A DNA stretch of 64,000 nucleotides from assembly GCF_014489635.1 (NCBI RefSeq), contig NZ_CP060828.1:5122001-5186000 (forward strand). The letters are read 5' to 3'. The stretch comes from Streptomyces roseirectus. Lineage in GTDB: Bacteria; Actinomycetota; Actinomycetes; Streptomycetales; Streptomycetaceae. The notes beneath the pieces were generated by a model. That model worked only from the letters and a program-made list of their open reading frames with translations. It was not told the origin of the DNA and did no database searches. Every line of letters begins with the position of its first letter. The first letter of the stretch is position 1. Both the position numbers and the translations under genes were made by a program. This document shows positions 36,532-44,565 of the stretch, one piece after another.

Positions 36532-38631
36532 ATGTCCATTTCCAGTTCTGATCAGGTCGTCGAGTCGGTCGTCGAGTCCGAGGAGTTCGTCTCGGACGAG
36601 GCCGTCGAGGTCTCCGAAGACACCACCCCCGAGATCACCTTCGCCGACCTCGGTCTCCCCGAGGGTGTCGTGCGCAAGCTCGCGCAGAACGGCGTCACCA
36701 CCCCCTTCCCGATCCAGGCCGCGACCATCCCGGACGCGCTCGCGGGCAAGGACATCCTGGGCCGGGGCCGCACCGGCTCCGGCAAGACCCTCTCCTTCGG
36801 CCTGCCGACGCTGGCGCGTCTCGCCGGCGGCCAGACCGAGAAGAAGCGCCCCCGCGCCGTCATCCTCACCCCGACCCGTGAGCTGGCGATGCAGGTCGCG
36901 GACGCGCTCCAGCCCTACGGCGACGTCGTCGGCCTGAAGATGAAGGTCGTCTGCGGCGGTACGTCGATGGGTAACCAGATCTACGCCCTGGAGCGTGGCG
37001 TCGACATCCTCGTCGCCACCCCGGGCCGGCTGCGCGACATCATCAACCGGGGCGCCTGCTCCCTGGAGGACGTCGAGGTCGCCGTCCTCGACGAGGCCGA
37101 CCAGATGTCCGACCTGGGCTTCCTGCCCGAGGTCACCGAGCTGCTCGACCAGGTCCCGGCGGGCGGCCAGCGGATGCTGTTCTCCGCGACGATGGAGAAC
37201 GAGATCTCCACGCTGGTCAAGCGCTACCTCGTCGACCCGGTCTCGCACGAGGTCGACGCGGCGCAGGGCGCGGTGACGACCATGTCGCACCACATCCTCA
37301 TCGTGAAGCCCAAGGACAAGGCGCCGGTCACCGCCGCGATCGCCTCCCGCAAGGGCCGCACGATCATCTTCGTCCGCACCCAGCTCGGCGCCGACCGCGT
37401 CGCGGAGCAGCTGCGCGAGTCCGGTGTGAAGGCGGACGCGCTGCACGGCGGCATGACCCAGGGCGCGCGCACCCGCACGCTGGCCGACTTCAAGGACGGG
37501 TACGTCAACGTCCTGGTCGCCACGGACGTCGCCGCGCGCGGTATCCACGTCGACGGCATCGACCTCGTCCTGAACGTGGACCCGGCCGGCGACCACAAGG
37601 ACTACCTGCACCGGGCGGGCCGCACCGCTCGCGCGGGGCGCACCGGGACCGTCGTCTCGCTGTCCCTGCCGCACCAGCGGCGCCAGATCTTCCGGCTGAT
37701 GGAGGACGCGGGCGTCGACGCCGGGCGGCACATCATCCAGGGCGGGTCGGCGTTCGAGCCGGAGGTCGCGGAGATCACCGGCGCGCGGTCGATGACCGAG
37801 GTGCAGGCGGAGTCCGCGGGCAACGCGGCCCAGCAGGCCGAGCGTGAGGTCGCCCAGCTCACCAAGCAGCTGGAGCGGGCGCAGAAGCGGGCCGCCGAGC
37901 TGCGTGACGAGGCCGACCGGCTCGTCGCCCGGGTCGCGCGCGACCGTGGCGAGGACCCGGAGGCCGCCGTCGCCGAGGCGCAGGAGCAGGCCGTCGCCGA
38001 GGTCGCCGCCGCTGTCCAGGAGGCGGCTGCCGCCGAGGCGCGGGACGCGCGGCGTGAGCGTGAGCGGGACGACCGTGGTGGGCGCGGGTTCGAGCGCCGG
38101 GACGACCGGGGTGACCGTGGCGGGTTCCGCCGGGACCGTGAGGACCGTCCGTTCAACCGTGACCGCCGTGACGACCGCCGTGACGACCGGGGTGGCCGTG
38201 GGTTCGAGCGCCGCGAGGGCGGTTTCGAGCGCCGGGACAACGACCGTGGCTTCGAGCGGCGTGACAATGACCGTGGCGGGTTCCGTCGCGACCGCGAGGA
38301 CCGTCCGTTCAACCGTGACCGCCGTGACGACCGCGGTGGGCGTGGGTTCGAGCGTCGGGACAACGAGCGCGGTGGGTTCGAGCGCCGGGACAACGACCGT
38401 GGGTTCGAGCGGCGCGACGACCGGGGCGACCGGGGTGGCTTCCGCCGGGACGACCGTGGTGGTCACCGGGGCAGCGACCGTCCGTTCAACCGTGACCGGC
38501 GTGACGACCGTCCGGGCTTCCGCTCCGGCGGGCACGACCGGCCGTACGGGCGTCGTGACGACCACCGGGGTGCCGGTTCCGGCTCGTCCTTCCGTCGTGA
38601 CGACAAGCCGCGCTGGAAGCGCAACGGCTGA
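36532..38631 (+). CDS. DEAD-box RNA helicase with repetitive Arg/Asp/Gly/Phe tail
   Basis: 699 aa. Q-motif region FADLGLPEGVVRKL (37-50), motif I TGSGKT (81-86), PTREL (114-118), DEAD (187-190), SAT (218-220) and HRAGRTARAGRTG. After the core comes a coiled coil (QQAEREVAQLTKQLERA region, about 430-470) and then about 185 residues made of FERRD, RGGFRRD, RPFNRDRRDD and DRGGRGFERR units. Such tails bind RNA and favour condensate formation. Resembles RhlE/CsdA-type helicases acting in ribosome assembly or RNA decay. Confidence 0.92.
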   Translation: MSISSSDQVVESVVESEEFVSDEAVEVSEDTTPEITFADLGLPEGVVRKLAQNGVTTPFPIQAATIPDALAGKDILGRGRTGSGKTLSFGLPTLARLAGGQTEKKRPRAVILTPTRELAMQVADALQPYGDVVGLKMKVVCGGTSMGNQIYALERGVDILVATPGRLRDIINRGACSLEDVEVAVLDEADQMSDLGFLPEVTELLDQVPAGGQRMLFSATMENEISTLVKRYLVDPVSHEVDAAQGAVTTMSHHILIVKPKDKAPVTAAIASRKGRTIIFVRTQLGADRVAEQLRESGVKADALHGGMTQGARTRTLADFKDGYVNVLVATDVAARGIHVDGIDLVLNVDPAGDHKDYLHRAGRTARAGRTGTVVSLSLPHQRRQIFRLMEDAGVDAGRHIIQGGSAFEPEVAEITGARSMTEVQAESAGNAAQQAEREVAQLTKQLERAQKRAAELRDEADRLVARVARDRGEDPEAAVAEAQEQAVAEVAAAVQEAAAAEARDARRERERDDRGGRGFERRDDRGDRGGFRRDREDRPFNRDRRDDRRDDRGGRGFERREGGFERRDNDRGFERRDNDRGGFRRDREDRPFNRDRRDDRGGRGFERRDNERGGFERRDNDRGFERRDDRGDRGGFRRDDRGGHRGSDRPFNRDRRDDRPGFRSGGHDRPYGRRDDHRGAGSGSSFRRDDKPRWKRNG

Positions 38632-38650
38632 GTGAACGTCTGAATGTCTG

Positions 38651-38688
38651 AAGGGCCCTCTCGTTTCGGCGAGGGGGCCCTTTTCGTG
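38651..38688 (+). terminator. Intrinsic terminator after the DEAD-box helicase
   Basis: AAGGGCCCTCTCG TTTCGG CGAGGGGGCCCTTTT, a stem of about 13 bp with T tail. Confidence 0.88.
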
Positions 38689-38706
38689 CGCGCTTCTTGG
38701 CCACTT

Positions 38707-38720
38707 GTGACGCATGTCAC
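38707..38720. promoter_or_regulatory. Crp-like dyad GTGACGCATGTCAC
   Basis: GTGAC/GTCAC arms, differing by one base from the site at 26460. Its right arm is shared with the long palindrome that follows. Confidence 0.45.
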
Positions 38721-38747
38721 GTGCGATGCCAGGGCATTGCATGTGAC
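38716..38747 (+). promoter_or_regulatory. 32-bp inverted repeat ending at the permease start codon
   Basis: Left arm GTCACGTGCGATGCC and right arm GGCATTGCATGTGAC pair over 15 positions (13 Watson-Crick, two G-T) around AG. The right arm ends one base before ATG 38748. No ribosome site separates them. Operator, or RNA hairpin at the start codon. Confidence 0.5.
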
Positions 38748-40265
38748 ATGACAGATGACGCGATATCCGCCGAGCGCACCTCGGAACTCACCGGTGACGA
38801 GGAGCGGTTGGCGCAGCTCGGCTACACGCAGGTCCTCGCCCGCCGTATGTCGGCGTTCTCCAACTACGCGGTGTCCTTCACGATCATCTCGGTGCTGTCG
38901 GGCTGTCTCACCCTCTACGCGTTCGGCATGAACACGGGAGGTCCGGCCGTCATCACCTGGGGCTGGGTCGCCGTCGGTCTCATGACCCTCTTCGTCGGCC
39001 TCTCGATGGCCGAGATCTGCTCGGCGTACCCCACCTCGGCGGGCCTCTACTTCTGGGCGCACCGCCTCGCGCCGGCGCGGTCGGCCGCGGCCTGGGCCTG
39101 GTTCACGGGGTGGTTCAACGTCCTGGGCCAGATCGCCGTCACCGCCGGTGTCGACTTCGGTGCCGCGTCCTTCCTGGGGGCCTATCTCAACCTGCAGTTC
39201 GGGTTCGAGGTGACGCCGGGGCGGACGATCCTGCTCTTCGCGGGGATCCTGCTGCTGCACGGGCTGCTCAACACGTTCGGCGTGCGCATCGTCGCGTTCC
39301 TCAACAGCGTCAGCGTCTGGTGGCACGTCCTCGGGGTCGCCGTCATCGTCGGCGCGCTCACCTTCGCGCCGGACCACCATCAGTCGGCGTCCTTCGTGTT
39401 CGGGGAGTTCGTCAACAACACGGGGTGGGGGAGCGGGGTGTACGTCGTCGCGCTGGGGCTGCTGATGGCGCAGTACACGTTCACCGGGTACGACGCCTCG
39501 GCGCACATGACCGAGGAGACGCACGACGCGTCCACCGCCGGGCCGCGGGGCATCGTCCGGGCCATCTGGACGTCCTGGATCGCCGGGTTCGTGCTGCTGC
39601 TCGGGTTCACCTTCGCCATCCAGGGGTACGACGCCCAGCTGGGCTCCGAGACCGGGGTGCCGCCCGCGCAGATCCTCCTCGACGCGCTCGGGGCGACCGC
39701 CGGGAAGCTGCTCCTGCTCGTCGTCATCGGCGCGCAGTTGTTCTGCGGGATGGCGTCCGTGACCGCCAACTCCCGCATGATCTACGCCTTCTCGCGGGAC
39801 GGCGCGCTGCCGTTCTCCCGGCTCTGGCGCACCGTCAGCCCCCGGACCCGGACGCCCGTCGCCGCCGTCTGGCTCGCGGCGGGCGGTGCGCTGGTCCTCG
39901 GCTTGCCGTACCTCATCAACGAGACGGCGTACGCGGCGGTGACCTCCATCGCCGTCATCGGGCTCTACATCGCGTACGTCATCCCGACGTTCCTGCGGGT
40001 GCGCAAGGGCGCCGACTTCGACCGGGGCCCCTGGCATCTCGGCCGCTGGTCCGGCGTCATCGGCGCGGTCTCCGTCACCTGGGTCCTCGCCATCACCGTC
40101 CTCTTCATGCTCCCCCAGGTCTCCCCCGTCACCTGGGAGACCTTCAACTACGCCCCCGTCGCCGTCCTCGTCGTCCTCGGCTTCGCCGCGACCTGGTGGC
40201 TGACCTCCGCCCGCCACTGGTTCCTCAACCCCGACCACACCCCCCAGGAATCCGCCGATCTCTGA
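38748..40265 (+). CDS. APC-superfamily amino acid/amine permease
   Basis: 505 aa with about twelve hydrophobic segments. Opens with ERLAQLGYTQVLARRMSAFSNYAVSF, the amino-acid/GABA permease signature, then TM1 ISVLSGCLTLYAFG. Related to GabP/BAT1-type transporters for amino acids, GABA or choline-like amines; the substrate is not deducible. ATG 38748 is chosen by N-terminal alignment to the family; it has no Shine-Dalgarno and abuts an inverted repeat. The frame is open 17 codons further upstream. Confidence 0.85.
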   Translation: MTDDAISAERTSELTGDEERLAQLGYTQVLARRMSAFSNYAVSFTIISVLSGCLTLYAFGMNTGGPAVITWGWVAVGLMTLFVGLSMAEICSAYPTSAGLYFWAHRLAPARSAAAWAWFTGWFNVLGQIAVTAGVDFGAASFLGAYLNLQFGFEVTPGRTILLFAGILLLHGLLNTFGVRIVAFLNSVSVWWHVLGVAVIVGALTFAPDHHQSASFVFGEFVNNTGWGSGVYVVALGLLMAQYTFTGYDASAHMTEETHDASTAGPRGIVRAIWTSWIAGFVLLLGFTFAIQGYDAQLGSETGVPPAQILLDALGATAGKLLLLVVIGAQLFCGMASVTANSRMIYAFSRDGALPFSRLWRTVSPRTRTPVAAVWLAAGGALVLGLPYLINETAYAAVTSIAVIGLYIAYVIPTFLRVRKGADFDRGPWHLGRWSGVIGAVSVTWVLAITVLFMLPQVSPVTWETFNYAPVAVLVVLGFAATWWLTSARHWFLNPDHTPQESADL

Positions 40266-40355
40266 CCATTCCGCCCCCGGACACGGCCGTGTCCCCCCTA
40301 CCCGATCGGCGACACGGCCCCGGGCGGCTATGCTCGGGGTGGCAACATCAGCCTC

Positions 40356-40428
40356 GGGCCGTTAGCTCAATTGGCAGAGCAGTGGACTTTTAATCCATTG
40401 GTTGTGGGTTCGAGTCCCACACGGCCTA
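40356..40428 (+). tRNA. tRNA-Lys (anticodon TTT)
   Basis: 73 nt; acceptor GGGCCGT/ACGGCCT (G-T first pair), discriminator A, anticodon loop CTTTTAA. Confidence 0.95.
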
Positions 40429-40464
40429 CCGAAGGCGGGCGAGGAACCCCATCGCCCCGCCGTG

Positions 40465-40500
40465 AAGCGCCCCGACCGGGTTCGACTGGTCGGGGCGCTT
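40465..40500 (+). terminator. Terminator after tRNA-Lys
   Basis: AAGCGCCCCGACC and GGTCGGGGCGCTT are perfect 13-bp arms with a 10-nt loop. Confidence 0.88.
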
Positions 40501-40711
40501 TGGTGTTCGCTCGGGAAGTCCGGCTGGACGGGCCGGCTGGAAGCGGCCCGGCCCGGGGCGGCGATTCTTGTCCACTCCAGCGGCAAGGCGCATCTTCCCG
40601 GCTGCTGGCACATCGTCCCGGCCGATGTCCGGCCGCCTGTCTACGGATGGGTGCTTGATTCGCCGCCCGGGGAATGGCGCCGCTGATGCGACGCAGTAGG
40701 GGGCGGCCTTC

Positions 40712-41608
40712 CTAGTGCGCCGTCCGCTGCTGCCACGGCCCCAGTTTCTGGGGGTTGCGGATGGCCCAGATGTGGTGGATGCGGCCGGCGGTGATGTCGA
40801 AGGCGTAGACCGTGGCGACGGTGCCGTGCTGGTGGGCGAGGAGGCCGGGGAGGCCGTTGACGGGGTGTTCCTCGAAGGTGGTGAAGTGGCCGGCGTGGTG
40901 GATGATCTCGGCGTAGGCGTGGGCGATGTGGTGGGCGCCGATGAGGGGGGCGAGGTGGGTGACGGCGAGGCCGCCGCCGTCGGCTGTCGCGGTGGCGGCG
41001 GGGTCGAGGAGGGTGATCAGGGTGGTGATGTCCTTCGCCTCCCAGGCGAGCCTGAAGCGGCGGATCGTCGACGCCTGTTCGGCGGACGGGGGAGCGGGGG
41101 CGCGGGACGTGCGGATGCGGCGGCGGGCCGAGGTGGCGAGTTGGCGGCAGGCCGCGGGGGTGCGGCCGACGATCTCGGCGACCTCGGCGAAGGGGTAGCG
41201 GAAGACGTCGTGCAGGACGAACGCGACGCGCTCCGCCGGCGTCATCGTGTCGAGGACGACGAGGAAGGCCATCGTCACCGACTCGTCGAGGGTGATGCGG
41301 TCGGCCGGGTCGGCGTCGGGCGTGGGCTCGGGCAGGGGTTCCGGGAGCCACGCGCCCACGTACGTCTCCCTGCGCGCCCGTGCCGAGCCGAGCAGGTTGA
41401 GGCAGATGCGGCTCGCGACGGTCGTCAGCCACGCGCCGGGGGACTCGACGGCGTCCTGCTGCTGCCGTGACAGGGCGTACCAGCGGGCGTACGTCTCCTG
41501 GACGACGTCCTCCGCGTCGGCGAGCGAACCGAGCAGGCGGTAGCCGAGGTTGAGCAGTTTCCGCCGCTCGCTCATGATCGCGCCGAGGTCCGTTTCGTCC
41601 GTCGCCAT
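40712..41608 (-). CDS. ECF41-family RNA polymerase sigma factor with SnoaL-like C-terminal domain
   Basis: 298 aa. Sigma region 2 (about 12-78), the linker motif WLPEP (87-91) and region 4 (about 108-165, HDVFRYPFAEVAEIVGRTP) are followed by an NTF2/SnoaL-like domain with DGGG (210-213) and NPQKL (285-289, for the family's NPDKL). These three landmarks define ECF41/SigJ-type sigma factors, which use the C-terminal domain instead of an anti-sigma protein. ATG 41608 has GGGGAAG upstream. It diverges from the SnoaL-LUD gene through paired promoters. Confidence 0.92.
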   Translation of the reverse strand: MATDETDLGAIMSERRKLLNLGYRLLGSLADAEDVVQETYARWYALSRQQQDAVESPGAWLTTVASRICLNLLGSARARRETYVGAWLPEPLPEPTPDADPADRITLDESVTMAFLVVLDTMTPAERVAFVLHDVFRYPFAEVAEIVGRTPAACRQLATSARRRIRTSRAPAPPSAEQASTIRRFRLAWEAKDITTLITLLDPAATATADGGGLAVTHLAPLIGAHHIAHAYAEIIHHAGHFTTFEEHPVNGLPGLLAHQHGTVATVYAFDITAGRIHHIWAIRNPQKLGPWQQRTAH

Positions 41609-41644
41609 GGTCTTCCCCGTTCGTCCGTGAGCCCTCTCCCCACT

Positions 41645-41673
41645 TACGACACCGCGGGGCGCCGGATTGTGAG
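41645..41673 (-). promoter_or_regulatory. Candidate ECF41 autoregulatory promoter
   Basis: On the minus strand CTCACA-N16-TGTCGTA, 37 nt before the sigma gene's ATG. Both elements and the spacing are repeated exactly on the plus strand at 41682-41710. The elements resemble the TGTCACA/CGTC-type ECF41 promoters as I recall them. Confidence 0.65.
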
Positions 41674-41681
41674 GGCGCCGG

Positions 41682-41710
41682 CTCACATTTCGCGGGGCCG
41701 CTCTGTCGTA
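41682..41710 (+). promoter_or_regulatory. Candidate ECF41-dependent promoter of the SnoaL-LUD gene
   Basis: CTCACA-N16-TGTCGTA, 30 nt before ATG 41741, the mirror image of the promoter on the other strand. The two -35 elements are back to back, eight bp apart (GGCGCCGG). Confidence 0.65.
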
Positions 41711-41740
41711 CCGGTGAGGACACCTACGGACGGAGACACC

Positions 41741-42799
41741 ATGAACGACTTCCAGGCCGTCGCTGACCGGGTCGAGATCGAGGCCCTGCGCGCGGAGTTC
41801 ACCGACGCGGCGATGATGCGCGACCGGGCCCGGCTCGCCGCGCTCTTCCTTCCCGACGGGGTGCTGCGGATGCCCAACATCCCCGTCGAGCAGGTCGGGC
41901 GCGCGGAAATCCTCGCCGGGGGTGAACTGCTGCAACGCCAGTGGGACTTCTTCGTCCAGAACACCCACCCCGGGACCGTCGTCCTCGACGGGGACACCGC
42001 CACCGGGCGGGCCTACATCCACGAGATCGCCCGTGCGCTCGACGGACGTCAGGGCATCAACTACGCCGTCTACCACGACCGTTACCAGCGCACCGAGGAG
42101 GGCTGGAGGTTCGCCGAGCGGGAGTACGAGGTGCGGTATCTGGACACGTCGCCGTTGACGGGAGCGGCGCCGGAGACGGACGACGGTGGTCCCGACTTCG
42201 GCGCCCCCGCGTCGGACGCCCGGCTGGAGCGGACGGCAACTGCCCTGCGCGGGAACGGTTTCGACGTCGAGATCCTGGACGACGTCGCGGCCGCGCGGGC
42301 CCGTGTGAAGGAGTTGCTGCCCGAGGGTGCGGGGGTGCTCACCGGCGCGAGTGAGACGCTGCGGCTGTCCGGGATCGACGAGGACATCAACGCCACCGGC
42401 CGCTACGACGCCGTCAGGCCCCGGCTCCTCGCCCTCGACCGCGCCGCCCAGGGCGACGAGTTCCGTCGGCTCCTCGCGAGCCCCGACTACGTCGTCAACA
42501 GCGTTGCCGCCGTCACCGAGACCGGCTCCCTCGTCCTCGCGTCCGGCAGCGGCAGCCAGCTCCCGGCCAACGCGGGCGGCGCCGGCCACCGCGTCTGGAT
42601 CATCGGCGCCCAGAAGGTCGTCCCCGACCTCCCGACGGCCCTCCGCCGCGTCGAGGAACACGCCCTCCCCCTGGAGAACGTCCGCGCCCGGGCCGCCTAC
42701 GGCCAGGACAGCGCCGTCAACCGCCTGCTCATCCTCAACGCGGAGCCGCAGGCGGGGCGGGGGCGGGTGCTGCTGCTGAGGGAGGCGGTCGGGTACTGA
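41741..42799 (+). CDS. SnoaL-like / LUD-domain fusion protein
   Basis: 352 aa. Residues 1-140 are a SnoaL-like (NTF2 fold) domain, including a DRARLAALFLPDGVLRMP core. After a short linker (about 140-160) residues 160-350 are a LUD domain (LutC/DUF162), with GVLTGASETLRLSGI and a SVAAVTETGSLVLAS block. LUD proteins include LutB/LutC of lactate utilisation. Fusion with SnoaL is unusual to me. It has GGAG five nt before ATG and lies opposite an ECF41 sigma gene, whose own C-terminus is also SnoaL-like. Reaction unknown. Confidence 0.8.
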   Translation: MNDFQAVADRVEIEALRAEFTDAAMMRDRARLAALFLPDGVLRMPNIPVEQVGRAEILAGGELLQRQWDFFVQNTHPGTVVLDGDTATGRAYIHEIARALDGRQGINYAVYHDRYQRTEEGWRFAEREYEVRYLDTSPLTGAAPETDDGGPDFGAPASDARLERTATALRGNGFDVEILDDVAAARARVKELLPEGAGVLTGASETLRLSGIDEDINATGRYDAVRPRLLALDRAAQGDEFRRLLASPDYVVNSVAAVTETGSLVLASGSGSQLPANAGGAGHRVWIIGAQKVVPDLPTALRRVEEHALPLENVRARAAYGQDSAVNRLLILNAEPQAGRGRVLLLREAVGY

Positions 42800-43041
42800 G
42801 CGGGGGCGTCGGCGTGTCCCACCTGGGCTGGTGCTGTGAGCGTGTGGCGGCTCAAGTCCCTTCTGGTTGACCGGAATTCAGGCACTCTCCGGCGCTTTCC
42901 GGCCAAAGTCTGAGGTCTCTCTGAGGTTTTCCCGTCCCCTGGTGCCCAACAATCACAGGCAGGCGGCAACGGCGTGTGCATGCCATCCGCCTGTGACCAA
43001 GCGATTGACCAAGCGACCAGCTTCATCGAAACGGGGGACCC
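42800..43041. other. Intergenic region upstream of the secreted unknown
   Basis: About 240 nt without a gene. TTGACC words occur at about 42868 and 43010. No confident promoter or operator. Confidence 0.4.
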
Positions 43042-43698
43042 ATGAGAAACGTGCTGACGCGCACCGCGCTGCCCGTCCTGACCGCCGCGACCGTCCTGTT
43101 GACGGCGTCCGGGGCGGGTGCCGCGGCGGCGGACGACGAGCCCGTACCGGCCGACGGTACGAAGATCGTCATGAACGACGGGACGGTCGTCGGTGCCGAC
43201 GGCGAGACCGACTTCGCGTTCGAGGGGGACGAGCCGGAGGAGAGGCCGTCGAAGTCCCCGTTCGGTTCCGTCTGCCCCGAGGTGAACCAGCCGGCCACGT
43301 ACACCGTGAAGGGGAAGCCGTACTTCCTGGTCGACAAGGACGAGCCGCAGTCGACGTGGCTCCTGCCCCGGCAGTCGGTGAAGTGGGAGGTGTCGGGCTC
43401 CCACACCTTCACGTTCGACGTCACCGGCGGGTACGAGGCGGAGGCCAAGATCATCGTGGCGAAGGCCAAGGTGAAGATCGACGTCAAGGTCGGCAACTCG
43501 TGGACGTGGACCGGGTCCCAGACGGTCACCGACACGAACAGCACCAGCAAGGCGTACCGCGCCGTTCTCGGCCAGGTGGGCTGGAAGCTGACCTCGGTGA
43601 AGACCTGGTATGCGCCGCCGTGCGTCAAGAAGACCAAGACCATCGTCGTGAAGGCCCCGCGCAAGGGCGACATGTCGATCGGCCGCCAGAAGTCGTGA
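43042..43698 (+). CDS. Secreted protein of unknown function
   Basis: 218 aa. Signal peptide about 1-28 with AGA-type cleavage, an acidic linker (about 30-75), then a beta-rich domain with two cysteines (SVCPEV and APPCVKK) that could form a disulfide across the domain. Charged Lys/Val strands (AKIIVAKAKVKIDVKV) suggest an amphipathic sheet. No family recognised. It stands alone, with its own terminator. Confidence 0.7.
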   Translation: MRNVLTRTALPVLTAATVLLTASGAGAAAADDEPVPADGTKIVMNDGTVVGADGETDFAFEGDEPEERPSKSPFGSVCPEVNQPATYTVKGKPYFLVDKDEPQSTWLLPRQSVKWEVSGSHTFTFDVTGGYEAEAKIIVAKAKVKIDVKVGNSWTWTGSQTVTDTNSTSKAYRAVLGQVGWKLTSVKTWYAPPCVKKTKTIVVKAPRKGDMSIGRQKS

Positions 43699-43732
43699 TC
43701 CCGGCAGGGCACGCCTGACGCCCTGGACCTCG

Positions 43733-43767
43733 AAAGCCGGCACCTCCGTGAAGGGGGTGCCGGCTTT
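43733..43767 (+). terminator. Terminator after the secreted unknown
   Basis: AAAGCCGGCACC ... GGTGCCGGCTTT, perfect 12-bp arms. It also lies downstream of ribA on the minus strand and can act both ways. Confidence 0.88.
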
Positions 43768-43800
43768 GGCGTGAACGGGGCGCGGGACCCGGAGGGAGGC

Positions 43801-44430
43801 TCAGCCCGCGTTCAGCTCCGCCAGCGGCAGCGTGTGGCTGGTCTGGAGGACCTTCGCGCGGAGGTAGCGGACGTTGTGGGGGGTCGTGAAGACGCCGGTG
43901 GGGACGCGGTTGTGGATGGTGAGGCCGAGGGTGCGGAGTTGTTCGGCCTTGTCGGGGTTGTTGGAGAGGAGGTCGAAGCCGGAGATGTCGAGGGCGGTCA
44001 GCATCTGGGCCGCCGCCGTGTAGTCGCGGCCGTCCTCGGGGAGCCCGAGCGCCTTGTTCGCCTCGTACGTGTCGAGGCCCTGGTCCTGGAGGGCGTACGC
44101 GTCGAGCTTGTTGTAGAGGCCGATGCCCCGGCCCTCCTGACGGAGGTAGAGGAGGACGCCGCCGGTTTCGGCGATGCGCTCGACGGCCTCGCGGAGCTGG
44201 GGGCCGCAGTCGCAGCGGGCGGAGCCGAAGACGTCGCCGGTGAGGCATTCGGAGTGGAGGCGGACGAGGGGCGTGCGGGTGCCGGGGTCGCCGAGGACGA
44301 CGGCGATGTGCTCCTGGCCGTCGGCGAGGCCGTGGAAGGTGACGATCTCGGCGTCGACGCCGTAGCCGTCGGCGAAGCGCAGCGGGACCCGGACACGGGA
44401 GCGCGGCGTGGCGGCGGGGAAGTCGGTCAT
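43801..44430 (-). CDS. ribA: GTP cyclohydrolase II
   Basis: 209 aa monofunctional enzyme that opens GTP to the first pyrimidine intermediate of riboflavin and related pteridine-like products. Zinc ligands C62, C73 and C75 (Cx10CxC), then RQEGRGIGL (about 107-115). The ribB-type DHBP synthase domain of bifunctional RibBA is absent. It has two TTCA-N4-TGAA-like operators upstream, shared with the nearby MarR gene, which suggests a dedicated, inducible ribA copy and not the main rib operon gene. Confidence 0.95.
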   Translation of the reverse strand: MTDFPAATPRSRVRVPLRFADGYGVDAEIVTFHGLADGQEHIAVVLGDPGTRTPLVRLHSECLTGDVFGSARCDCGPQLREAVERIAETGGVLLYLRQEGRGIGLYNKLDAYALQDQGLDTYEANKALGLPEDGRDYTAAAQMLTALDISGFDLLSNNPDKAEQLRTLGLTIHNRVPTGVFTTPHNVRYLRAKVLQTSHTLPLAELNAG

Positions 44431-44468
44431 GCGGGTCTCCGGGGTCCGGTGCGGGTGCCATGACTATC

Positions 44469-44486
44469 TGCTTCAGTTTTGAAGCA
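44469..44486. promoter_or_regulatory. MarR-type operator TGCTTCA-GTTT-TGAAGCA
   Basis: Perfect 7-bp arms, about 40 nt before ribA. Core TTCA-N4-TGAA recurs before the MarR gene. Confidence 0.6.
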
Positions 44487-44514
44487 GGTGACGGGTCCCG
44501 ACCCTACTCCTCGT

Positions 44515-44526
44515 TTTAAAGTTGAA
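44515..44526. promoter_or_regulatory. Second, weaker operator TTTA-AAGT-TGAA
   Basis: One mismatch from TTCA-N4-TGAA and 43 bp (about four turns) from the first site, in the same ribA promoter region. Confidence 0.4.
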
Positions 44527-44565
44527 GCAACAGGTTTGTGATGCATGCCCTGTGACGGCAGAGGC

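Noticed and set aside
40429..40711. Small plus-strand frame after tRNA-Lys ending in a GWVLDSPPGEWRR-like tail
   Set aside because: It starts inside the tRNA, crosses its terminator and has no ribosome site; it could be a gene remnant but I cannot support it. The interval otherwise shows nothing beyond the terminator.
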